A stretch of DNA of 6,830 bases, from the NCBI GenBank assembly GCA_947465275.1, contig CANIAI010000129.1, positions 1 to 6,830 of the forward strand. The letters are read 5' to 3'. Made by a program: the position numbers and the translations under genes. The DNA comes from Acidobacteriota bacterium. Lineage in GTDB: Bacteria > Acidobacteriota > Vicinamibacteria > Vicinamibacterales > UBA2999. Below, piece by piece: positions 1-6,590 of this stretch; the first letter of the stretch is position 1; every line of letters begins with the position of its first letter. The notes beneath the pieces are model-generated. The model was not told where the DNA came from. It searched no databases and saw only the letters and a list, made by a program, of their open reading frames with translations.

Positions 1-1
1 C

Positions 2-166
2 TATCCGTTCGGCGTGCTGCTGTTCATCTACGTGATGTGGCGGTCTGCCCTGCTCGCGATCGCGCGCGGCGCGATCCTGTGGCGCGGCACACCCTACCCG
101 TTGCGCGACCTGCGGGCGGCGCGGCCCGCCGCGCCGGTCGACGCCCCCATCGCTCAGCCGCGGTGA
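2..166 (+). CDS. Probable family-2 glycosyltransferase, C-terminal fragment
   Basis: Only the last 54 codons and the TGA stop (164-166) are in the window; the start and catalytic domain lie off the left edge. The fragment begins with a hydrophobic stretch, YPFGVLLFIYVMW, that looks like the end of a membrane segment. It is followed by ALLAIARGAILWRGTPYPL and a short Ala/Pro/Arg-rich tail. A small hydrophobic run followed by a 'G-x-W-R-G-T-x-Y-P-L-x-x-L-R' signature is familiar to me from the C-terminal end of membrane-associated GT2 glycosyltransferases of the ceramide-glucosyltransferase/HpnI-like type. There the segment follows the last transmembrane helices on the cytoplasmic side. The donor and acceptor cannot be read from this piece. 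The frame has the high G/C third positions expected of a real gene here. It is the upstream neighbour, in the same direction, of the outer-membrane protein gene, 113 bp away. Family call moderate; coding status good. Confidence 0.6.
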   Translation, partial: YPFGVLLFIYVMWRSALLAIARGAILWRGTPYPLRDLRAARPAAPVDAPIAQPR

Positions 167-203
167 CCCGGCATCGGCGTGGGCTCCTGCGGATGCGCCA
201 GGA

Positions 204-229
204 AGCCGTGCACCGGTGCGCGCACGGCT
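204..229 (+). terminator. Stem-loop after the glycosyltransferase gene, possible terminator
   Basis: AGCCGTGC (204-211) pairs perfectly with GCACGGCT (222-229) around a 10-nt loop, 38 nt after the TGA at 164-166. An overlapping self-complementary GCACCGGTGC (210-219) could form an alternative fold. There is no T-run after the stem, so intrinsic termination would be weak. It may instead be a processing or pausing hairpin between the glycosyltransferase and the outer-membrane protein gene. The structure is seen directly; its function is inference. Confidence 0.3.
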
Positions 230-279
230 CCGCCGTTACGGGAGGTCCGCAGGTTGCAGTGTCAGCGACCGGAGGTCCG

Positions 280-852
280 ATGCGCAGATTGATTGTGTCC
301 AGTGTCACCGCCCTGCTCCTGTCCGTGGGCAGCGCGGCCTTTGCCCAGACCAGCATTACGCCCGCTCCCGCGCCGCCCGAGCCCGACGGCGTGAGCCTCA
401 CGCCGTTCATCGGCGTCGGCTTCGGTGGCGATCTCGAGAGCAGCCCCTTCACGTTCGGGGCCGCGCTCGGCTATGGGCTGACGAGCCGCTGGTCGGTCGA
501 GGGCGAGGTCTACTTCATGCCCGACCTGAGCGAGGGTCAGGTCGTCCAGTTCGATGCGAGTGCCTGGACGGTGTCGGCCGACGCGCTCTACCACTTCACC
601 GCGACCCAGTTCACGCCATACGTCGTCGGCGGGATCGGCTTCACGAACATCAACGCCGCCGCCGAATCCGAGGGACTGGGCGGCGATGACACGCAGACGA
701 AGTTCGTCTGGAACTGGGGGGCCGGCGTGAAATCGGCCCTGAGCGATCGGTTCGGCGTGCGCGCCGACCTGCGCTACTTCACGGGCGACGAACTCGTCCC
801 GGACCACTGGCGCCTCTACGGGGGACTGTTGATCCGGCGGCTGGGCCGCTGA
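280..852 (+). CDS. Small outer-membrane beta-barrel protein (OmpX/OmpW-like)
   Basis: A 190-residue protein. The ATG at 280 is chosen because a GGAGG Shine-Dalgarno sits at 271-275 and because it directly opens a classic signal peptide: MRR, a hydrophobic core, then SAAFA with likely cleavage after residue 22 (AFA/Q). The frame stays open upstream to 37, but that stretch overlaps the glycosyltransferase end and reads as Arg-rich noise. After a Pro-rich linker (about residues 28-36) the mature part shows about eight alternating amphipathic beta strands with small/aromatic patterning: near 38-48, 56-66, 71-80, 95-106, 111-123, 141-153, 158-168 and 177-187. That fits an eight-stranded barrel of the OmpA-transmembrane/OmpX/OmpW class. 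There is no C-terminal peptidoglycan-binding domain. Oddly, the last strand ends in LLIRRLGR rather than the aromatic residue typical of the BAM recognition signal. Function (adhesion, small-molecule passage or structural) cannot be assigned. It is transcribed towards the beta-helix gene. Confidence 0.8.
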   Translation: MRRLIVSSVTALLLSVGSAAFAQTSITPAPAPPEPDGVSLTPFIGVGFGGDLESSPFTFGAALGYGLTSRWSVEGEVYFMPDLSEGQVVQFDASAWTVSADALYHFTATQFTPYVVGGIGFTNINAAAESEGLGGDDTQTKFVWNWGAGVKSALSDRFGVRADLRYFTGDELVPDHWRLYGGLLIRRLGR

Positions 853-859
853 TGGGTGC

Positions 860-887
860 CGGGCGCGCCGTCCATGCGGCGCGCCCG
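860..887. terminator. Perfect 11-bp hairpin between convergent genes, probable bidirectional terminator
   Basis: CGGGCGCGCCG (860-870) is perfectly complementary to CGGCGCGCCCG (877-887) with a 6-nt loop TCCATG. It starts 8 nt after the stop of the outer-membrane protein gene and lies 14 nt beyond the stop of the beta-helix gene on the other strand, so transcripts from both sides reach it at once. Neither strand has a clear T-tract after the stem. It may act as a strong GC-only terminator, an mRNA 3'-end stabiliser, or with Rho. The hairpin is certain; termination is inferred. Confidence 0.6.
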
Positions 888-901
888 ACGACTCCCGTCC
901 C

Positions 902-3900
902 TCACTTCGGCACGATGGTCGTGTCCCGGCGCGCGGCGCCAGGCGCCACGCTGAGCCAGTTCGCTGGCGACAGCACGATCTGATCGATGGCCAGGCCGTC
1001 CTCCCGAGGCTGCACGCGCACGGTCTGCGCGCCGGTACTCTCGAACGTGATCGGCGCGGCCAGCGCCCCGATCCCGTACGCCGTGTCCTGCCAGCCCCAG
1101 CCCGCGAGCACCGCTCCCGTCCCTTCCTCCACGAGGTAGCTGAACGAGGCGGTGGTCCCGATACGGGCCGCGGCGACACCGGAAAACTGCACGAAGGCGG
1201 AGTCGTTGTTGTAGTCATTGCCGAGCGCGGCGCCGCGTATCCAGAGGTGATACGGCACGCCGGCTTCGGCGTAGAAGGTGAACTCCGCATAGCTGGTCGG
1301 TCGGGCCAGCGCGGTGGGGACCTTCGCCGCGCGGGCGTTCGGATTCAGCAGCGACCGTCCACCGGCCGCAGACGCGTCGGACGCGAGCTGATACCGGCCC
1401 GCCATGCGGGTCACGTCGCCGGCGTAGATGACCACCTCACGCCGCACGCGCACCACGACGGCGGCACTGGTGCCCGCCGCGCCGCGATTGTCGACGGCGA
1501 TGGCCGTCACCGTGCGCGAACCGCCGCCGCGCACCACCCAGGACACCCGCCACGGCGACGCGGCCGCGGAGCCGACGTTCACCCCGTCGACGAAGAAGTC
1601 GACGCGGGCGACCGAGCCGTCCGTGTCGGCCGCCGATGCCGACAGGCTGACGGTGGAGCCCGCCTGCAGCACGGCGCCCGCGACCGGCGCGGCAATCGAG
1701 ATGGTCGGTGCCGTGTTCGTCGGCTGGCTCACCCCGAGGGTGAAGGTGCGTGTCGCGGTACGGGTCGCATCGTCGGCATCGGCGACGGTGATGCCGACCG
1801 CGAAGCTGCCCGCCTCGGTGGTCGTGCCCGAGAGCAGACCCGACGCAGCCAGCGACAGGCCGGTAGGCAGCCGTCCGGCCGAGACCGCCCAGAGGTAGCT
1901 GCCGGAGCCGCCGGTCGCCGCGAGCACCTGTGACACCGGACTGCCGGCTGCGACCGCCGTGAGCAGGTCGGTCGTGATCGCGAGGGGCAGCGTCGCCGAG
2001 GCGACGTGCAGGGTGTAGGGACGGCTGGCGGTCCCGCCGCGCGCGTCGACGACCTGCACGGTCGCCGTGACGTCGCCGGCCGCCATCGGGACGCCGGTGA
2101 TCGAGCCGTTCAGCGGGTCCAGGCCGAGCCCGGCCGGCAGCGTACCGCCGGCCAGCTGCCAGGCATACGGCGCGGTTCCGCCCTGCGCATCGACCGTCGC
2201 GACGTACGCCTGTTGCTCGACCGCGTCCGCCAGGGCTGGGGTCGTCAGGGCGAGCGAGATCGCCGCGTCCGCCTGCCGGGCCCCGCTTCGGATGCCGTCG
2301 TAATCCGCGCCCAGCGTCAGGCCGTCGGTCCCGGCGTTGGTCCAGTCGGTGCCCGGCAGCACCTCGTAGTTCGCACCCGTGGCGTCCACGAAGTGCCCCT
2401 GGAACGTGGCCAGGGACGGGAACAGGTTACCGGGTGGATAGGGCGCCGTCGCCCCCGCGAGCACGTTGCGTGTCACGACGCCGTCCGGGAAGAAGGCGGT
2501 GATGGCCGTGGTGCCGTACCCCACGCCCGACCCGAGGATGCCGTAGGTATCGTGCTTCGCGACGTTGTTGGTGAAGGTGAATCCGGAGATCGGGTTGCCG
2601 CTGACGAGCACGACGCCCGCGCCGCGGCCTGAGACCAGTGTGTTGTGGTCAACGGTCACGTCGCGCGGTTGATCGCTGAGGTTGAGGACGTAGCCGTTGC
2701 CGCCCCAGTCCCTGCTGTAGTCCGACACCTCGTTGTGACGGATGGTGATGCGGTTGCTCTGGAGACTCGGGTGCACGTCGTCGTGCCCGGTCAGGCTGAT
2801 GCCGCTGCCGACGTGCCGGATGATGTTGTACTCGAAGGTCACGTCCTGCACGACGCACCAGGTGCAGCCCCCGTACTGATTACGCGGGGTGAAGAGGATG
2901 GCCACGCCCGTCTGTGCCTGCGCCCAGTTGTTCTCGAAGCGGTTGTGGTCGATGCGCACGCGCTGCGCGTTCTTCAGTTCGAACAGGTTCTTGACCGTCC
3001 AGACGGTGCCCAGCGAGGGTGGCGTGCCGGCCGCACCCGCCACACCAGTGTCGGTGAAGGTCGTCGCGGAGGTCACCCAGGCCATCGCCGGCGCGCCCGT
3101 CGCCCGGCCGTAGACCACGTAGTCGGCCGCGTCGGGCACCGCCGTCCAGGCGAGCGTCACCGACCCGTTGGCGCCGACGGTCGCGAGCACTTCGGCCGCG
3201 GGCGTCGACACGCCGGTGCCGGTGCCCACGTTGCGCCGCGCGAGCACGCGGTAACCGTAGGTGCCGGCCGCCAGCGTCCCGGACGCGCCCGCGCTGGCCC
3301 GCACGCCTGCCGGCGTCGGGACGATCGGGCTGCGCCACGCCACAGGCCGTGTCACGGTGTTGCCGCGCACGGTGATGTCGGAGGCCACGAGGTTCGGGAT
3401 CTTCGGGTCGTCGCCACCGAACAGGATGCCGTTGCCGGCGGCCTCGAGGTAATTGTTCTCGATGGTGTAGGGGCCGCTGCCGTTCCAGCCGGCGATCGCC
3501 TGGGAGTCCTGCCCCACCGCCTTGATGTCACTCACCCACGAGTTGAGGATGCTCACGCGACCGGCATTCAGCGCGATGGCCCGCTTCTGTCCGATGAGCG
3601 GGTCGCCATGCACGTAAATCCGGTCGAGCACGATGTCGTGCGGCAGCATGGCGAGACTGTTCTGGGCGCTCGACCCGTCACCGATGGCGACGATGTCGTT
3701 GCTCCCCCGCGCGGTCGGCGGGAACTCGAGGCACTCGATGCGCCAGAACGCCGCGCCCGGCGCGGTGCGGAGCGCCGGCGCCGTCGTGCCCGAGACGATG
3801 CGCGCCAGGTAGGGGACGTAGGCCGGCGTGATGCGGGTGCCGGCCGGTGGCAGCAACGCGTCGCTCGCGCCCGACCGGACGGTGACGAAGCCGGTGCCGC

Positions 3901-4099
3901 CATGCACGGGCAGCGTGAAGGTGCCGGTGAAGGTGGCGCCCGGTGCGAGCAGGATGACGTCCCCTCCGACTGCCGTATTCAGCACCGCCTGCAGGTTGCC
4001 GCCCGCCGCGACCGTGTACGTCGCCGCGCTCGCGGATGTCGACGTGAGTGCGATGACCAGCATCGGCACGCACGCACAGATACGTAACCAGTTCCTCAT
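902..4099 (-). CDS. Secreted multidomain parallel beta-helix protein with Ig-like and CBM-like C-terminal modules
   Basis: A 1065-residue exported protein. The ATG at 4099-4097 follows a GAAGG-type ribosome site at 4113-4109 and opens a signal peptide (MRNWLR, hydrophobic core, TSTSASA; cleavage about residue 25). The open frame running up to 4237 passes through the putative promoter and is not used. Approximate modules: right-handed beta-helix, first half, 28-254 (ITVRGNTVTRP-type coils); Fn3-like insert 258-366 (WTAVPDAADYVVYGRA); beta-helix, second half, 367-585, with repeated DHNRFENN/IRHNEV/VDHNTL rungs; two putative-Ig repeats 615-700 and 705-790 (LPAGLGL...GSITGVP and LPTGLSL...GLLSGTT); another bacterial Ig domain 796-887 (VDFFVDGVNVG); and a CBM-like sandwich 888-1050 ending REDGLAIDQIVLS. 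Beta-helix proteins of this layout include polysaccharide lyases and adhesins; no catalytic set can be named. Mature cysteines are 123, 412 and 415, the last two in a CTWC motif. Substrate unknown; probably extracellular or surface-located and polysaccharide-binding. Confidence 0.85.
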   Translation of the reverse strand: MRNWLRICACVPMLVIALTSTSASAATYTVAAGGNLQAVLNTAVGGDVILLAPGATFTGTFTLPVHGGTGFVTVRSGASDALLPPAGTRITPAYVPYLARIVSGTTAPALRTAPGAAFWRIECLEFPPTARGSNDIVAIGDGSSAQNSLAMLPHDIVLDRIYVHGDPLIGQKRAIALNAGRVSILNSWVSDIKAVGQDSQAIAGWNGSGPYTIENNYLEAAGNGILFGGDDPKIPNLVASDITVRGNTVTRPVAWRSPIVPTPAGVRASAGASGTLAAGTYGYRVLARRNVGTGTGVSTPAAEVLATVGANGSVTLAWTAVPDAADYVVYGRATGAPAMAWVTSATTFTDTGVAGAAGTPPSLGTVWTVKNLFELKNAQRVRIDHNRFENNWAQAQTGVAILFTPRNQYGGCTWCVVQDVTFEYNIIRHVGSGISLTGHDDVHPSLQSNRITIRHNEVSDYSRDWGGNGYVLNLSDQPRDVTVDHNTLVSGRGAGVVLVSGNPISGFTFTNNVAKHDTYGILGSGVGYGTTAITAFFPDGVVTRNVLAGATAPYPPGNLFPSLATFQGHFVDATGANYEVLPGTDWTNAGTDGLTLGADYDGIRSGARQADAAISLALTTPALADAVEQQAYVATVDAQGGTAPYAWQLAGGTLPAGLGLDPLNGSITGVPMAAGDVTATVQVVDARGGTASRPYTLHVASATLPLAITTDLLTAVAAGSPVSQVLAATGGSGSYLWAVSAGRLPTGLSLAASGLLSGTTTEAGSFAVGITVADADDATRTATRTFTLGVSQPTNTAPTISIAAPVAGAVLQAGSTVSLSASAADTDGSVARVDFFVDGVNVGSAAASPWRVSWVVRGGGSRTVTAIAVDNRGAAGTSAAVVVRVRREVVIYAGDVTRMAGRYQLASDASAAGGRSLLNPNARAAKVPTALARPTSYAEFTFYAEAGVPYHLWIRGAALGNDYNNDSAFVQFSGVAAARIGTTASFSYLVEEGTGAVLAGWGWQDTAYGIGALAAPITFESTGAQTVRVQPREDGLAIDQIVLSPANWLSVAPGAARRDTTIVPK

Positions 4100-4179
4100 G
4101 ACCTGGGCCCTTCTTCCGTGGTGTCCGTGGATGGCGGCGATCGCACGAGACGTCCGACGCACCGCCATTCGATGGAACC

Positions 4180-4194
4180 GCAAGTGAAGTGCCC
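4180..4194 (-). promoter_or_regulatory. Sigma-54 (RpoN) type -24/-12 promoter of the beta-helix gene
   Basis: Read on the minus strand, GGGCACTTCACTTGC matches the RpoN consensus TGGCACG-N4-TTGC in its GGCAC and TTGC blocks, with exactly ten bases between the GG and the GC. With the GC at -12, transcription would start near 4168, giving a leader of about 69 nt before the ATG at 4099. The site sits in the gene-free interval upstream of the gene and points towards it. The element is visible; use by RpoN is inferred and would require a bacterial enhancer-binding activator. Confidence 0.6.
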
Positions 4195-4257
4195 GGCTGA
4201 GACGGCAGGGGCCTGCGCGACACACCGCGTGATTCACTGGGGAATTCGCGATGTGCC

Positions 4258-4318
4258 CGCAGGGACGACGCGCGCACCCACGCGAGCGGCGCTGTCCCCG
4301 CTTACAGAAGTCCCTGCG
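4258..4318. promoter_or_regulatory. Nested inverted repeats upstream of the sigma-54 site, candidate activator-binding region
   Basis: CGCAGGGAC (4258-4266) and GTCCCTGCG (4310-4318) form a perfect 9-bp inverted repeat. Inside it, CTGT (4292-4295) and ACAG (4304-4307) form a smaller dyad with an 8-bp centre, similar in shape to sites bound by dimeric helix-turn-helix regulators. The region lies about 90-150 bp upstream of the predicted start point near 4168, the usual range for enhancer-binding proteins of RpoN promoters. No regulator gene is in the window. The repeats are seen; binding is inference. Confidence 0.3.
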
Positions 4319-4339
4319 TATTACGGTTTCGGTGGGTGG

Positions 4340-4426
4340 TGGCCCGCAGACACGGGACGCGGGACGTCAGGAGCGGAGGGGCTGACGCGAAGCGGGAGGG
4401 AGGAGGGATCGCGGAGGACGGGACGA
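4340..4426 (-). terminator. C-rich, G-poor transcript segment, possible Rho-dependent termination region
   Basis: Past the hairpin that follows the nuclease-like gene, the minus-strand transcript becomes strongly pyrimidine-rich with many CC/TC steps and few G, for example TCCCTCCTCCCTCCCGC around 4407-4391. An unstructured C>G bubble of this kind is typical of rut sites loaded by Rho. It would stop read-through from the nuclease-like gene into the beta-helix gene, in keeping with the latter having its own promoter further on. Composition is seen directly; Rho action is inference. Confidence 0.3.
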
Positions 4427-4454
4427 CCGGGGACCCGGTGAGAGGGGTCCCCGG
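4427..4454 (-). terminator. 10-bp hairpin just after the EEP nuclease-like gene
   Basis: CCGGGGACCC (4427-4436) pairs perfectly with GGGTCCCCGG (4445-4454) around an 8-nt loop, beginning 8 nt after the TAA stop at 4465-4463. In the minus-strand direction the stem is followed by TCGTCCCGTCC, without a true T-tract. Position and strength fit a 3'-end hairpin or terminator. It resembles the hairpin at 860-887 in size, distance from the stop codon and lack of a T-run. Confidence 0.5.
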
Positions 4455-4462
4455 CCGCGTCG

Positions 4463-6502
4463 TTACCGGACGGTGAACTTCACGAGCATCGGCTTGTGAT
4501 CCGACGGCATGACGCCGTTGGCGTCCCGCGTGTCGACGATCTGGGCCGAGTCGAGCGACAGCGAGGTGGCGCCCTTCGAATAGAAGACGTAGTCGATGCG
4601 GCTGTTGCGCGTGCACCCGTCGCAGTTGCCCGGGTAGTTGAGCGCGGTGCCGGCGGCCGAGGCCGCGAGCCACGCGTCGACGTGCGTGGTCGTCGCCGCG
4701 TAGTACTCGCTGGAGTACGGCTGCATGTTGAAGTCACCGACCGCGAGGCGCGCCTCGGTGAGGCTCTGCTCGCAGGCCGCCAACGCGTTGACTTCCGCGG
4801 TCCGCACGCTGGAGCTGTCGAGGGCCAGGTGGGCGGACCAGAGGTTGATCGTGCGGCCCGCCACGGTCGTGCTCACCTGAACGGCCTTCCGATCGGCGCC
4901 GCTGTTCACCAGGCAGGTGCTGCTGCTGTTGATCGCCAGCTTCGTCACGATCGCGTTGCCCCGACCGTCGTACCGGTAGCGCCATGTCGTGGCGGTCTTC
5001 GTGGACAACAGGCTCGCGAAGCCGGAGGCCTGCGACTCGTTGTCGATCTCGTTCAGCGACACGATGTCCGGATTCATCCGGACGATCCAGTTCGCCAGGC
5101 GGTCGGGGTTGTAGACCCCGTCGGTGCCGATGCCGCCGTGGTGCGTGTTCCAGTGGAGGACGGCGAGGGGTGCGGAGGTCGGTGCCGGACTGGGTGCGGG
5201 CGTGGGCGTGGGACTGGTCGTCCCGGAGGACGTGCCGTCCGATGGCGCGGTGGTCGGGGCAATCACGAGCGCGGTGTCGGCGAAGACCGCGGTCGAGAGC
5301 GTGCCATTCTGGTGGCTGGTGACGGCGACACCCACGTAGATCATCGCCGGCATGCTGATGGTGTCGCTGCCGACAAGAGTCCAGGTCGACCCGTCGGTCG
5401 AGCGGTATGCCGAGAAGACGTTGCCGGTTCGGGTGAGTCGCACCCACCCTGGCGCCGAGCCGCTGCCGCCGCCGGTGCTGGTCGACGACCCGCCCGTCGC
5501 GAGCCGGCGCTGGAAGGCGAAGCCCTGCCAACCGCTGACGAGCATGAACGCGTGCCGGGACCCGGGCGAGAGCGACTCGCGCATCATGACGCCGGCCTTG
5601 GTCCAGCCGGTCACCGCTTCGAGACTCTCGACCCGCGAGACGATCGAGCCGTCGCCCGTCAATGTCTGATACGCGAACCGGAAGGCGTCGGCAGCGCCCC
5701 AGACGTCGGCGCCAGCCCCTTCGAGGGTGAGGCTCGCCGTCGTGCCGCTGGCCGTCCCGGCCGGTGTCACGGATCCGAGATCGGTCGTCTGCCAGCCCGT
5801 GGGCAGGCTGCTCGCCGGTGGCGCGGCGACGCAGGTGGTGCCAGCCGCGCAATAGACGACCGTGAGCGTGGGGCGCACCGTCGGATCGGCCGCTTCTGAC
5901 GAATAGAACTCACGATACGACGCACTCGAGGCCGCGCCCGGATCGACCACGCCGACCCGCGTGTAGCGGGAGCCGTACGTCCCCTTCACGGTCTGCTGCA
6001 CCAGGGACGTGACGTCGAAGCTCACCGTGGAGCCGACCGCTGCCCCGGCCATCGCCTGCGCCACGAAGGTGTCGAGGTCACCGCCACCCGCCCACCAGGT
6101 GGCGGAGCTATTCCGGTTCCACCAGGTTGCCACCGTCGCGTCGAACGACTGGGCGATGCGATAGGCCGCCAGCGCGCGGGCTTCCGTGCCGCCGCCTTTG
6201 ACCGTCAGCGTCAGGGTGGCCGTGCCGATCGACGCGTTGGAGGGGATGGTGGTTTCGGTGTCGAACTTGAGGAGGGTATGGCGCTGATCGTCGGCGAGGT
6301 CGCTGGCCATGGTGGCGAGCGCCTGGCGATCGAGGTTCTTCCACTGGGAGGCGCCGCCACGGACGATGGTGTCGAACGATTCGATGTTCGGGGCGGACAG
6401 CACCACCGTGGTCTGCGACCAGGCGGACTCCGGCATCCCGAACCACAGGGCGGCACAGGCGGCCGCACACACGGACCATCGGACGACACGGCTGTCAGAC
6501 AT
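4463..6502 (-). CDS. Secreted DNRLRE-domain / EEP-family nuclease or phosphodiesterase
   Basis: A 679-residue exported protein. Signal peptide residues 1-29 (hydrophobic core CAAACAALWFG, cleavage near AWS/Q). Residues 30-217 form a DNRLRE-type (CBM96-like) beta-sandwich, with the typical LLKFDT, ATLTLTV, VATWWNRN, FDVTSLVQQ and REFYSSEA..RPTLTVVY segments. Residues 233-415 resemble a DUF1349/LamG-like sandwich (GWTKAGVMMRES, WVRLTRTGNVFSAYRSTDGSTWT). A Thr/Ser/Pro linker (416-445) leads to an endonuclease/exonuclease/phosphatase domain (446-679). The EEP active-site set is complete: N452 (WNTH), E485 (NEID), GNAIVTK 515-521, H558 (SAH), D590 and N592 (GDFN), D637 (RID), D668-H669 (SDH). This metal-dependent family cleaves phosphodiester or phosphomonoester bonds; DNA, RNA, phospholipid or phospho-sugar substrates are all possible. 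Export plus binding domains suggests cleavage of extracellular nucleic acid. Six mature cysteines (218, 224, 530, 577, 627, 630) could pair as disulfides. Confidence 0.87.
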   Translation of the reverse strand: MSDSRVVRWSVCAAACAALWFGMPESAWSQTTVVLSAPNIESFDTIVRGGASQWKNLDRQALATMASDLADDQRHTLLKFDTETTIPSNASIGTATLTLTVKGGGTEARALAAYRIAQSFDATVATWWNRNSSATWWAGGGDLDTFVAQAMAGAAVGSTVSFDVTSLVQQTVKGTYGSRYTRVGVVDPGAASSASYREFYSSEAADPTVRPTLTVVYCAAGTTCVAAPPASSLPTGWQTTDLGSVTPAGTASGTTASLTLEGAGADVWGAADAFRFAYQTLTGDGSIVSRVESLEAVTGWTKAGVMMRESLSPGSRHAFMLVSGWQGFAFQRRLATGGSSTSTGGGSGSAPGWVRLTRTGNVFSAYRSTDGSTWTLVGSDTISMPAMIYVGVAVTSHQNGTLSTAVFADTALVIAPTTAPSDGTSSGTTSPTPTPAPSPAPTSAPLAVLHWNTHHGGIGTDGVYNPDRLANWIVRMNPDIVSLNEIDNESQASGFASLLSTKTATTWRYRYDGRGNAIVTKLAINSSSTCLVNSGADRKAVQVSTTVAGRTINLWSAHLALDSSSVRTAEVNALAACEQSLTEARLAVGDFNMQPYSSEYYAATTTHVDAWLAASAAGTALNYPGNCDGCTRNSRIDYVFYSKGATSLSLDSAQIVDTRDANGVMPSDHKPMLVKFTVR

Positions 6503-6510
6503 CGACGCCA

Positions 6511-6516
6511 CTCCTC
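6511..6516 (-). promoter_or_regulatory. Ribosome binding site that fixes the EEP gene start
   Basis: The minus strand reads GAGGAG at 6516-6511, then an 8-nt spacer, then ATG at 6502-6500. An in-frame GTG three codons upstream (6511-6509) overlaps this Shine-Dalgarno itself and so cannot be the start. The protein therefore begins MSDSRVVRW. Confidence 0.75.
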
Positions 6517-6590
6517 ACGAAATTCGGGGTCGGTAGGGTGTAGAGGTGGCGTCGGGCGTGTGGGAGCTCGGTCGCCGCGAGCCCGACAGG

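Noticed and set aside
37..279. Upstream extension of the outer-membrane protein frame
   Set aside because: It overlaps the glycosyltransferase end in another frame, encodes Arg/Ala-rich noise, and the signal peptide plus GGAGG site fix the start at 280.
262..1290. 342-codon minus-strand open frame across the convergent gap
   Set aside because: It overlaps two well-supported genes and the hairpin between them, and its translation is low-complexity Arg/Pro/Ser sequence.
2645..4087. 480-codon plus-strand open frame
   Set aside because: It lies wholly antisense to the beta-helix gene, is rich in Arg, Val and His with no recognisable domain, and is the usual shadow of a GC-rich gene.
4068..4099. 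Lipoprotein signal in the beta-helix protein (LRIC near residue 8)
   Set aside because: The cysteine is too close to the N-terminus, precedes the hydrophobic core, and the residues before it do not form a lipobox; cleavage at ASA fits ordinary export.
4100..4237. N-terminal extension of the beta-helix protein
   Set aside because: The added residues are Arg/His-rich and precede a proper signal peptide, and the extension spans the sigma-54 promoter and predicted start point.
4463..4560. C-terminal sorting tag (PEP-CTERM, LPXTG or type IX-like) on the EEP protein
   Set aside because: The protein ends KPMLVKFTVR directly after the SDH motif, with no membrane segment, basic cluster or sorting motif.
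4496..5899. 467-codon plus-strand open frame
   Set aside because: Antisense to the EEP gene, Arg/Gly/Val-rich and without motifs, whereas the minus strand shows a complete enzyme active site and signal peptide.
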